A DNA stretch of 64,000 nt from Halomarina pelagica. Its GTDB lineage: Archaea > Halobacteriota > Halobacteria > Halobacteriales > Haloarculaceae. A program made the position numbers and the translations under genes. The notes below the pieces were generated by a model. It searched no databases. It saw only the letters and a list, made by a program, of their open reading frames with translations, and had not been told where the DNA came from. The stretch is taken from contig NZ_CP100455.1 in the NCBI RefSeq assembly GCF_024228315.1, positions 248,001 through 312,000 on the forward strand. Reading direction: 5' to 3'. Position 1 is the first letter of the stretch. Every line of letters begins with the position of its first letter. Positions 17,307 through 24,649 of the stretch are shown piece by piece.

Positions 17307-18671
17307 TCAGACGGGTCGGTCGACGTGGGTGCCGTCGCCCGGTTCGCCGACGACCTCGCCGTCTTCGAAGGCGACCCGCCCGCGAACGACCGTGTGCGTC
17401 GGCCACCCCGTCACCTCCATCCCCTCGTAGATCGAGTAGTCCGCACCGCTCTGCAGGAGGTCGGGGGTGACGGTCCTGGTGTCGTCGAGGTCGACGACGA
17501 CGAGGTCGGCGTCGCTCCCCACGCGGATCGCTCCCTTCTTGGGGTAGAGGTTCCAGGCCTTCGCCGCGTTCGTACTCGTCACCTCGACCGCTCGCTCCAG
17601 CGATAGTCGCCCCGCGTTCACCCCCTCCGACAGCACCAGCGGTAACATCGTCTGCGTGCCCGAGAACGCGAGCTTCGTCTCCCAGATGTCGTCGCCCAGT
17701 TTCTCGTCGAGCGTGTTACAGACGTGATCGGTGCCGACGCAGTCGATGGTGCCGTCGGCGAGCCGCGCCCACAGCGTTTCGCGATCCTCCGCCCCGCGCA
17801 TCGGGGGCGTCACCTTCATCCGGGCGTCACACTCGTCGGCCGTGTAGACGAGGTAGTGGGGGCAGGTTTCGCCCCAGAGACGGTAGCCGGCGGCTCTGAG
17901 GGCGGCGAGTTCGTCGGCGGTGCGTCCCGAGGAGATGTGGACGGCGTAGAAGTTCTCGTCGTAGTCGTGGCACTTCGCGAGCGCTGCACCCGCGACCATG
18001 CTCTGGGTCTCCGCGTACCCGGGGTACCGTTCGCGCAGGGCGTGGTAGTCGGCGTCCGGGTCGCCGGGATCCAGCAACGACCGCGTGATCTCGGCGTTCT
18101 CCGCGTGGTAGCCGAGCGTCGTCGGCACGTCCTGCGCGGCGAGCGCCTGAATCATCCCGTCGCCGACGTCGTCCAGCAGGTAGTCGTCGAGGCCGAACTT
18201 CTCCCGCGTCATGAACTTGTAGAGGGCGTACCACTTGAACGAGGTGATGCCCAGTTCGTTCACGATGTAGGGGATCTCCTCGACGTGGTCGTGCGAGAGG
18301 ATACCGAGCGTGTAGAAGTAGTCGTGGTAACTGTTCGCCTCGCTCCGCTCGACGTAGTCGGCCATGATCTCGGGGTAGGACCCCGGCCGGCGGAAGATGT
18401 TCCCGACGGTCGTCACGCCCCCGACGAGGTCTCCGCGGGTCTCCGTCTCGTGGTCGAGCGCGTAGTCCCGGTACAGGCCGTAGTGAACGTGCGGGTCGAT
18501 GGCTCCGGGGAGGACGTGGTTGCCGGTGGCGTCGACGACGTGCTCGCCGGTCAGCGAGTTGGGGCGGGCGATCGCCGAGACGACGCCGTCGTCGGCGGCG
18601 ACGTCCGCGCGGAGCGTACCCTGATCGGGCGTCACCACCGTCCCGTTGCACACCACCAGGTCGTGGCTCAC
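17307..18671 (-). CDS. Dihydropyrimidinase / cyclic-imidase-like amidohydrolase, cassette 2
   Basis: This 454-residue paralogue of the cassette 1 enzyme keeps all zinc ligands: H61 and H63 (IDPHVHYG), K146 (TSFKWY), H189 (LGYHAENAE), H245 (AVHISSG) and D315 (VGTDHVC). It starts at a GTG overlapping the amidase stop (GTGA). Blocks at 17464-17591, 17850-17984 and 18544-18649 are identical base for base to 12495-12622, 12881-13015 and 13611-13716. Substrate-facing segments such as residues 195-215 and 315-325 differ strongly. The pattern suggests duplication followed by diversification of specificity, with gene conversion keeping the scaffold alike. Confidence 0.88.
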   Translation of the reverse strand: MSHDLVVCNGTVVTPDQGTLRADVAADDGVVSAIARPNSLTGEHVVDATGNHVLPGAIDPHVHYGLYRDYALDHETETRGDLVGGVTTVGNIFRRPGSYPEIMADYVERSEANSYHDYFYTLGILSHDHVEEIPYIVNELGITSFKWYALYKFMTREKFGLDDYLLDDVGDGMIQALAAQDVPTTLGYHAENAEITRSLLDPGDPDADYHALRERYPGYAETQSMVAGAALAKCHDYDENFYAVHISSGRTADELAALRAAGYRLWGETCPHYLVYTADECDARMKVTPPMRGAEDRETLWARLADGTIDCVGTDHVCNTLDEKLGDDIWETKLAFSGTQTMLPLVLSEGVNAGRLSLERAVEVTSTNAAKAWNLYPKKGAIRVGSDADLVVVDLDDTRTVTPDLLQSGADYSIYEGMEVTGWPTHTVVRGRVAFEDGEVVGEPGDGTHVDRPV

Positions 18672-19324
18672 GCCGCCACCTCCCGGAAGTAGGCCTGCAC
18701 GTCCGCGGTCGACCACACCTGTCCGTACCGCTCGTCGATGTCGACCAGCGCGACGGCGGTGGACGCCTGCACCCGGTCGAAGACGCACTCGCGTGGCGTG
18801 AGGACGGCGAATCCTAACTCCGCGGCGTCGAGCGCCGTCGATCGGACGCAACCGCTCGCCGAACAGCCGAGGACGACGACGGTGTCCACGCCGCGTCGGA
18901 CCAGCCGCGAGACGAGGTCGGTCCCGTAGAAGGCGCTGGAGTACGACTTGTCGAGCACGAGATCGCCCTCGTGCGGCGTCGCCTCGTCGACGATCCGGAC
19001 GTCGCGGGCGGTGAGCCCGCTCCTGGCTCCCGGAATCACGCGCGTGTAGGCGATCGGTACGCCGCACTCGCGGGCGACCGAGAGCAGCGGGAGGACGTGA
19101 TCGAGCGCCCGGTACGCGACCTCGCCCATCGCCGTCCGGTACTCCTCGACGGCCTCGGGGATGGGGACGTCCCGGCCGAACAAGTGTCGCTGGAGGTCGA
19201 TCGCCAGTACCATCGGGCTCTCGCCCGGACTGCGCCGGGGGGTGAGCCCCGGCAGCGGTTTCTCGGTCGTCGCGGCGAGTACCTCACGGTCGCTCGCGGC
19301 GAGGACGGGGTCTCGCTCGCACAT
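18668..19324 (-). CDS. Isochorismatase-family amidase, cassette 2
   Basis: This is a 218-residue paralogue of the cassette 1 amidase with triad D43 (VLAIDLQR), K126 (LVLDKSYSSAFYG) and C159 (GCSASGCVRSTALDA). It ends at GTGA, overlapping the next amidohydrolase gene. The N-terminal extension is diverged and shorter than in copies 1 and 3. A minus-strand TATA-like CTTATTAC at about 19359-19366 lies about 40 bp upstream, so it may be read from its own promoter as well as from the CoA-transferase/CitE genes 60 bp upstream. Confidence 0.87.
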   Translation of the reverse strand: MCERDPVLAASDREVLAATTEKPLPGLTPRRSPGESPMVLAIDLQRHLFGRDVPIPEAVEEYRTAMGEVAYRALDHVLPLLSVARECGVPIAYTRVIPGARSGLTARDVRIVDEATPHEGDLVLDKSYSSAFYGTDLVSRLVRRGVDTVVVLGCSASGCVRSTALDAAELGFAVLTPRECVFDRVQASTAVALVDIDERYGQVWSTADVQAYFREVAA

Positions 19325-19384
19325 GGGAATCGGTCACACGACAGTTCCGGGGAGGCGGTAATAAGGATATCTCCCGTGGCGCTG

Positions 19385-20245
19385 TCACGAGCGGGCTCCG
19401 AGCGCCTCGGCGCGGGCGACGAGTCGTCGATAGCGCTCCACGATCGCCTCGTCCAGGAAGACGCCGTCGTGGACGAACGCGCCGCGGTCGGACGCCTCGT
19501 ACGCCGCGACGTGCGCTCGCGCCGCGTCGACCGCCGCGTCGTCGGGCGTGAACACCTCGTTGACGGCGGCGACCTGATCCGGGTGGATGACGGACTGTCC
19601 GACGAATCCGAGTTCGACTGCGCGTTCCGCCACCACCCGCAGTCGGTCGGTGTCGTTCACGTCGGGGAACACCGACGAGATCGGCTGGAGGCCGCCGATG
19701 GCCGCGAACCCGACGATGCGGTGGTTCAGGAACTCGCGGATCCGGTCGGACGTCGGTTCGCCGCCGGTCGCACGTGCGTAGTCCCCGACGCCGAAGGAGA
19801 GGGCCGTCACCTCCCGGTGTCGACCGGCGACCGCCGCGATGGCCCGCCCGTCGAAGACGCCCTCGGGCGATTCGAGCAGGAGGATCAGTTCGGGCGGCTC
19901 GTCGGTCAGCCGTCGTACCGCCGAGACGACCTGCACGACCGCCTCCGGCGTCTCTACCGACGGTACCGTCACCGTGTCGACTCCCGCCTCGACGGCGGTC
20001 TCGAGATCGGCGCGCCAATCGTCGGTCCCGACGGCGTTTATCCGGGTCGCGATCTCGGTCGTCCCGAAGTCGACGGCGGCGAGTATCGCCCGAAGGTTCT
20101 CGCGAGCCGCCGGCCTGTCCTCGGGGCGAACGGCGTCTTCCAGGTCGAACGTGATCGCGTCGGAGTCGGCGTTCGCGGCCTTCTCCATCATGTCGGGCGC
20201 GTCGGCCGGCGTGTAGAGGAATGACCGACGGAGGCGGTCAACCAA
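19385..20245 (-). CDS. CitE-like HpcH/HpaI family lyase (malyl-/citramalyl-CoA lyase type)
   Basis: This 286-residue TIM-barrel lyase has the N-terminal SFLYTPADAPDMMEKA and AITFDLEDAV, metal-binding Glu in ILLLESPEG and Asp in LSFGVGDYA, and the C-terminal SVIHPDQVAAVNEVFTP, all typical of CitE/malyl-CoA lyases. Free-standing CitE-like proteins cleave 3-hydroxyacyl-CoAs such as malyl-, methylmalyl- or citramalyl-CoA into an acyl-CoA plus glyoxylate or pyruvate. It starts 8 bp inside the end of the family III CoA-transferase, so activation and cleavage are probably successive steps. The exact substrate is not readable from sequence. Confidence 0.87.
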   Translation of the reverse strand: MVDRLRRSFLYTPADAPDMMEKAANADSDAITFDLEDAVRPEDRPAARENLRAILAAVDFGTTEIATRINAVGTDDWRADLETAVEAGVDTVTVPSVETPEAVVQVVSAVRRLTDEPPELILLLESPEGVFDGRAIAAVAGRHREVTALSFGVGDYARATGGEPTSDRIREFLNHRIVGFAAIGGLQPISSVFPDVNDTDRLRVVAERAVELGFVGQSVIHPDQVAAVNEVFTPDDAAVDAARAHVAAYEASDRGAFVHDGVFLDEAIVERYRRLVARAEALGARS

Positions 20246-21437
20246 GCCGAACCACCCCCCGGGACGCGAGTTCCTCCACGTCCGCCTCCGAGAGGCCCGC
20301 CCGGTCGGTCAACACCGCCATCGTGTCGGCTCCGAGCGCCCGCCCCGCGTGTTCGATCCCGCCGGGGGTCTCCGACAGCTTCGGGACGACCCCCGGCAGC
20401 ACGAGGTTCGGGTAGTCGTCGTCGGGGACGCGTTCGAGCGCCCCGCGCTCCCAGAAGTAGGCGTCCTCGAAGATGTCCGCCGTGTCGTAGACCGGGCCGA
20501 TGGCCGCCTCGTGTTCCTCGAACACCCGGAGCACCTCCTCGCGATCGCGCTCCGCCATCCACTCGGCGATGATCGCGTCGAGTTCGTCGCCGTGTTCGAG
20601 TCGCCCGGACGCCGTGGCGAATCGAGGGTCCTCGGCGAGGTCGTCGCCGCCCACCGCCCGGAGGATGCGCCCGGCGACGGTCTCGGCGCTCCCCGAGATG
20701 GCGACCCAGCGGCCGTCCCTCGTCCGATAGGTGTTCCGGGGCGCGGAGTAGGCGCTTCGGTTGCCAGTCCGGGTCTTCACCGTCCCGTTCACGCCGTAGT
20801 CGACCGTCAGCCGCCCCATGATGGAGAACAGCGGTTCGACGAGGCTCGTGTCGATACACTGCCCCCCGCCGTCGTTGACGTCCCGGTGGTAGAGCGCGAA
20901 CATCGCGGCCCACGTCGAGTAACAGGCGGCGACCGCGTCAGCGAGTCCGAGCGAGGGCAGCGTCGGGGGTTTGTCGGGGAACCCCGTTACCTCGGCGAAC
21001 CCCGACATCGCCTCCGCGAGGGTGCCGAACCCCGGGCGTTCTCGATAGGGACCGGTCTGCCCGAATCCGCTCGTGCGGACCATGACGAGGCCGGGGTTGA
21101 CCTCGCTGAGCGCCTCCCAGCCGAGCCCCCAGCGCTCCATCGTCCCCGGGCGGAACCCCTCGACGAGGACGTCGGCGGAGGCGACGAGCCTCTCGAACGC
21201 TTCGGCACCGTCGGGGTCGCTCAGATCGAGGCCGACGCTCCGCTTGTTCCGCCCCAGCCACTTCCACGAGAGTTCCTGCCCCTCCCGGCCGAAGTTCCGG
21301 ATGGAGTCGCCGTACTCGGGGTGTTCGACCTTGATGACGTCCGCGCCGAAGTCGGCCATGAACGTCGCGGCCATCGGGCCGGCGATGAGCGTCGCGCAGT
21401 CTATCACCGTGACGTCCGCAAGCGGCTTGGTAGCCAT
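20238..21437 (-). CDS. CaiB/BaiF family III CoA-transferase A
   Basis: This 399-residue enzyme moves CoA between carboxylates. It has the N-terminal ADVTVIDCATLIAGPMAAT, VIKVEHPEYGD, GRNKRSVGLDL and the segment LPSLGLADAVAACYS, whose Asp aligns with the catalytic Asp of the family. The start at 21437 is set by a minus-strand TATA-like CTTTATC at 21462-21468, 28 bp upstream, and the extension to 21563 is rejected. It leads the minus-strand operon CoA-transferase, CitE, amidase, amidohydrolase, MFS, and is probably what activates the dicarboxylate made by the amidase. It is closest in layout to the transferase at 45569, sharing SAPRN-YRT and FGTLAEAMSGFA. Confidence 0.88.
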   Translation of the reverse strand: MATKPLADVTVIDCATLIAGPMAATFMADFGADVIKVEHPEYGDSIRNFGREGQELSWKWLGRNKRSVGLDLSDPDGAEAFERLVASADVLVEGFRPGTMERWGLGWEALSEVNPGLVMVRTSGFGQTGPYRERPGFGTLAEAMSGFAEVTGFPDKPPTLPSLGLADAVAACYSTWAAMFALYHRDVNDGGGQCIDTSLVEPLFSIMGRLTVDYGVNGTVKTRTGNRSAYSAPRNTYRTRDGRWVAISGSAETVAGRILRAVGGDDLAEDPRFATASGRLEHGDELDAIIAEWMAERDREEVLRVFEEHEAAIGPVYDTADIFEDAYFWERGALERVPDDDYPNLVLPGVVPKLSETPGGIEHAGRALGADTMAVLTDRAGLSEADVEELASRGVVRLG

Positions 21438-21461
21438 CGACGACGGTTTCTCGGCCGGTGA

Positions 21462-21468
21462 GATAAAG
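21462..21468 (-). promoter_or_regulatory. TATA-like box for the minus-strand operon
   Basis: CTTTATC read on the minus strand lies about 27 bp before the CoA-transferase ATG at 21437. It predicts a leaderless transcript for the operon running from 21437 down to 16050. It shares a 119-bp divergent control region with the plus-strand operon. Confidence 0.55.
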
Positions 21469-21520
21469 CGTTCGCCGCTGCGCACACTCTCCCCCTCGCC
21501 ACGCCCGCCTCCCGTGACAA

Positions 21521-21530
21521 CACTTTTGCC
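21521..21530 (+). promoter_or_regulatory. TATA-like box for the plus-strand operon
   Basis: CACTTTTGCC is centred about 30 bp before the ATG at 21557, in a region with no other AT-rich stretch. It would drive the long plus-strand unit from 21557 to 31852. This box is weaker than its minus-strand counterpart. Confidence 0.4.
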
Positions 21531-21556
21531 GTCGCCCGACCGACCGACACCGCCGT

Positions 21557-21931
21557 ATGTCACCCGTACACACCCCGAGGGAGGTCGCGGAGGAGTTCTT
21601 CGCCCGCATGGAGGACGACCGCCGCGAGACGGTCGGTGAACTGTTCGCCGCCGACGCCGTGATCACGGTCCCCGGCGCGCGTTTCGACGGGCCGGACGCG
21701 GCCGACGCGCTGCTCGAGCACCTCGCCCCCCGGTACGACTGGGCGGCCAAGCGGTTCGACCGCTGGATCGAGACCGACACCGAGGTCGTGAGCATCGGTA
21801 CGCTCTACGGCGTCGACGGCGACGGCGAGGAGTTCTCCGGCGTCCGCTACGTCGACGTCTACGAGGTCGAGGACGGTCGAATCCGGCGCGTCGACATCTG
21901 GAACGACCTGGCCGTCGACGGGGTCGTATGA
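21557..21931 (+). CDS. SnoaL/NTF2-like small protein
   Basis: This 124-residue protein has the NTF2-like/SnoaL fold pattern: VAEEFFARMEDDRRETVGEL helices, LFAADAVITVPG, a central FDGPDAADALLEHL and the final YVDVYEVEDGRIRRVDIWND strands. The family includes polyketide cyclases, ketosteroid isomerases and many small-molecule-binding proteins. It is the first gene of the plus-strand operon and ends with an ATGA overlap with the luciferase-like monooxygenase, so it may assist that enzyme. No catalytic Asp/His pair can be assigned with confidence. Confidence 0.8.
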   Translation: MSPVHTPREVAEEFFARMEDDRRETVGELFAADAVITVPGARFDGPDAADALLEHLAPRYDWAAKRFDRWIETDTEVVSIGTLYGVDGDGEEFSGVRYVDVYEVEDGRIRRVDIWNDLAVDGVV

Positions 21932-22911
21932 CCCGAACCGGCGTCCTGTTCTCGCTCACCGACGACCTGGATCTCGTGCGGCGGGCGGAGGCGTACGGCT
22001 ACGAGAGCGTCTGGGCCGCGGAGGGCCAGGGGAAGACGGCGTTCGGGAAGCTCGAACGCTGGGCGACCGCGACCGATCGGATCGGGCTCGCGACGGGTAT
22101 CGTGAACGTGTTTTCGCGGACGCCGGCCGGGCTGGCGCAGGCGGCGGCGACGCTGGACGCGCACTCCGAGGGCCGGGCGATTCTGGGCCTCGGGGTCGCC
22201 CACCCGGGAGTCGTGGAAGACTTCCACGGCGTCCCCTTCGACCGGCCGCTCGACCGCCTCCACGAGTACGTCGAACTCGTTCGGTGGTACCTCCGCGGTG
22301 ACGGTGAGCCGTTCGAGGGTGTGTTTTTTTCGCCGTCGCGGCCGCGGTTCTGGGGGGCGTTCGAGCCGGTGCGTCGGGAGATCCCGATCTACAACGCGGC
22401 GCTCGGCCCCGCGAACGTCCGCCTCACCGGACAGGTCGCCGACGGCTGGCTGCCGAACCTCTACCCGACGTCTCAGTTCGAGGAGGCGATGGGATGGCTA
22501 GAGACCGGCGCTGAACGCGCCGGGCGGGATCCGGACGACATCGACGTCGCGATGTACGTACTCACCGTCCCCGACGACGACCGCGAGGCGGCGCGTCGTC
22601 GGGCCGCCGAACACGTCGCCTACTACCTGCGCGACCTCCCCGGCTACTACGATCGGCCGGCCGAGGCGGCCGGGTTCGCCGACGAGGTGGCGAGCGTGAA
22701 GGCCGCCGGATCGACGGCCGAGGGGGCGCGGCGGATCAGCGACGCCCTCGTCGACGCCCTGGCCGTCGCCGGGACGCCCGACGAGTGTCGCGACCGGATC
22801 GACCGCCTCCGCGTGGCGGGCGTCGACCTCCCCATCGTCCGGGCCCCGTCGGGCGCGAGTCGCGCCCTCGAGGAACGGGTGCTGGAGACGTTCGCACCGG
22901 AGGGCGCATGA
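21928..22911 (+). CDS. LLM-class flavin/F420-dependent oxidoreductase
   Basis: This 327-residue TIM-barrel enzyme is of the bacterial-luciferase-like superfamily. Segments are SLTDDLDLVRRAEAYGYESV, TDRIGLATGIVNVFSRTP, RAILGLGVAHPGVVEDFHG, IYNAALGPANVRLTGQVADG and a C-terminal AGTPDECRDRI. The pattern GLAT-GIVNVFSRTP and PANVRLTG fits archaeal and actinobacterial F420-dependent members such as methylenetetrahydromethanopterin reductase relatives. Haloarchaea make F420. It overlaps both neighbours by ATGA. An internally deleted copy lies at 33615-34025. It may oxidise or reduce an island intermediate. Confidence 0.87.
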   Translation: MTRTGVLFSLTDDLDLVRRAEAYGYESVWAAEGQGKTAFGKLERWATATDRIGLATGIVNVFSRTPAGLAQAAATLDAHSEGRAILGLGVAHPGVVEDFHGVPFDRPLDRLHEYVELVRWYLRGDGEPFEGVFFSPSRPRFWGAFEPVRREIPIYNAALGPANVRLTGQVADGWLPNLYPTSQFEEAMGWLETGAERAGRDPDDIDVAMYVLTVPDDDREAARRRAAEHVAYYLRDLPGYYDRPAEAAGFADEVASVKAAGSTAEGARRISDALVDALAVAGTPDECRDRIDRLRVAGVDLPIVRAPSGASRALEERVLETFAPEGA

Positions 22912-24284
22912 CCGAACTCAGGTGTCTCTCGCTCAACGGGCTGATGCACGGCAACGGGTTCCCGACGGCGTCGCTGGACGCCGGTCTCGACCGCGATCCG
23001 CACTTCGTGGGCGTCGACGCCGGTTCGACCGACGGCGGCCCCTACTTCCTCGGCTCCGGCGAGAATATGCACTCCTCGCGCCGGGCCGTGAAACAGGTCT
23101 ACCGGACGCTCCTCACGCGGTGTCTCGACGCCGACGTCCCCCTCCTCGTCGGGTCCGCGGCGACCGCCGGGGCGGACGTACACGTCGACTGGACCGCCGC
23201 CCTCGTCCGCGAGATCGCCGCCGCGGAGGGGCTCGCGTTCGATCTGGGGATCGTCTACTGCGAGCAGTCGATCGGCGACCTGGTCGCGGCGATCGAGTCG
23301 GGACGCACCGAACCGCTCGACGAGTCGCCGCCGCTGGACGTGGCGACCGTCGAGGCGGCCGAGCGGGTCGTGGCGATGGCCGGCCCCGAGGTGTTCGTCG
23401 AGGCGCTCGACCGAGGTGCGGACGTCGTCGTGGCGGGCCGGTGCTCGGACGTCGCCATCTACAAGGCGATGGCCGTCCGGGAGGGGCTTCACGAGGGGCT
23501 GGCGACGCACCTCGCGAAGACCATCGAGTGCGGGGGACTCATCGCAACGCCGCGGGGCGGCGACTGCGTCCTCGGGACGCTCACCGACGACGCGTTCACC
23601 GTCACGCCGACGAACCCCGCGAAGCGGACCGACCCGCTCACGGTCGCGTCCCACCTGCTGTACGAGACGGCCGACCCGACCCGGTTCGTCGAGCCGCGGG
23701 GCGTCCTCCACACGGGAGACGCGACGTACGACGCGGTCGACGACCGAACCGTCCGCGTCACCGGTTCGAGGTTCCAGCGGGCCGACGACTACACGGTGAA
23801 GCTAGAGGGAGCGCGGGAGGTGGGCCACCGGGGCGTAGCGACCGCCGGCATCCGCGATCCGACCGCCGTCGCGGAGCTGGACGCCCTGCTGACCGCCGCT
23901 CGAACGGCCGTCGACGAGAAGGCGTCGCGACTCGGGCTGGCGACCCACGCGTTCTCCATCGACGTCCGGGTGTACGGCCGCGACGGGGTGATGGGCGGCC
24001 GCGAGCCGACCCCCGACGCGGGCCACGAGGTCGGCCTGTTCGTCGAGGCCGTCGCGCCGGACGCGGGGACGGTCGACGACCTGCTCGAGGAGTTCACGTA
24101 CGCGCTGTTCGTGAGCGACTTCCCCGGACGACGGACGACGGCCGGCAACGCCGCGTTCCCGACGTCGCCGGCACACGCCCCCGTCGGCCCGGCGTACGAG
24201 TTCTCCGTCTGGCACCGCCTGCGAGTCGCTGATCCGCTCGACCCCGTCCGTATCGAGGTCGAGCGCGTGGGGGGATCCGCGTGA
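22908..24284 (+). CDS. AtuA family protein (acyclic terpene utilization / DUF1446)
   Basis: This 458-residue soluble protein has the AtuA pattern: GSTDGGPYFLGSG at about residues 40-52, then VPLLVGSAATAGADVHVDW, DVVVAGRCSDVAIYKAM, THLAKTIECGGLIAT and a C-terminal SDFPGRRTTAGN segment. AtuA is required for acyclic terpene catabolism in Pseudomonas, but its reaction is not established and family members occur in many other gene clusters. It is translationally coupled to its neighbours by ATGA upstream and GTGA downstream, and is followed by DUF4387, its usual partner. No terpene-specific carboxylase is present, so a terpene role is not supported here. Confidence 0.85.
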   Translation: MTELRCLSLNGLMHGNGFPTASLDAGLDRDPHFVGVDAGSTDGGPYFLGSGENMHSSRRAVKQVYRTLLTRCLDADVPLLVGSAATAGADVHVDWTAALVREIAAAEGLAFDLGIVYCEQSIGDLVAAIESGRTEPLDESPPLDVATVEAAERVVAMAGPEVFVEALDRGADVVVAGRCSDVAIYKAMAVREGLHEGLATHLAKTIECGGLIATPRGGDCVLGTLTDDAFTVTPTNPAKRTDPLTVASHLLYETADPTRFVEPRGVLHTGDATYDAVDDRTVRVTGSRFQRADDYTVKLEGAREVGHRGVATAGIRDPTAVAELDALLTAARTAVDEKASRLGLATHAFSIDVRVYGRDGVMGGREPTPDAGHEVGLFVEAVAPDAGTVDDLLEEFTYALFVSDFPGRRTTAGNAAFPTSPAHAPVGPAYEFSVWHRLRVADPLDPVRIEVERVGGSA

Positions 24285-24592
24285 GACTCGGTGCCCTCGC
24301 GGACGTGGTCCGCAGCAAGAACGCCGGCATCCACTACGTCACCGTCGACGTGATGTTCCGAGATCGACGGACGTTCGAGGCGGTGCGGGACTCGGGCGTC
24401 CTCTCGGCGGCGACGGTCGCGGACCGGTACGGGCTCCCGGTCGACGACGTCCGGTTTTTCGTCTACGAGCCCGGTCTCGCGTTCAAGGCCACGTTCCCCC
24501 GCGCCCACATCGCCGGCAGCCCCGGCGATCCCGACCTCTACGGCGCACAGCAACACGCCCCGTTGCTGGACGTCGAGGTCCCGATCGAGTAG
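24281..24592 (+). CDS. DUF4387 family protein
   Basis: This 103-residue protein starts at a GTG overlapping the stop of the AtuA gene. The sequence LGALADVVRSKNAGIHYVTV, the Y-G-L-P-V-DDVRFFVYEP stretch and the end with ISGSPGDPDLYGAQQHAPLL-like residues match DUF4387. That small domain is often fused to or encoded next to AtuA/DUF1446 proteins, so the two probably form one complex. The reaction is unknown. Confidence 0.85.
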   Translation: MRLGALADVVRSKNAGIHYVTVDVMFRDRRTFEAVRDSGVLSAATVADRYGLPVDDVRFFVYEPGLAFKATFPRAHIAGSPGDPDLYGAQQHAPLLDVEVPIE

Positions 24593-24649
24593 TCAGCCGT
24601 CTATCGGGACACCCGTAGCCTTTTGAACAGGTACCGCGCATAGTCCTCT

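Noticed and set aside
22908-24592. AtuA homology as evidence for an acyclic terpene pathway
   Set aside because: No geranyl-CoA carboxylase subunits or other Atu enzymes are present, and the neighbours point to cyclic amide chemistry.
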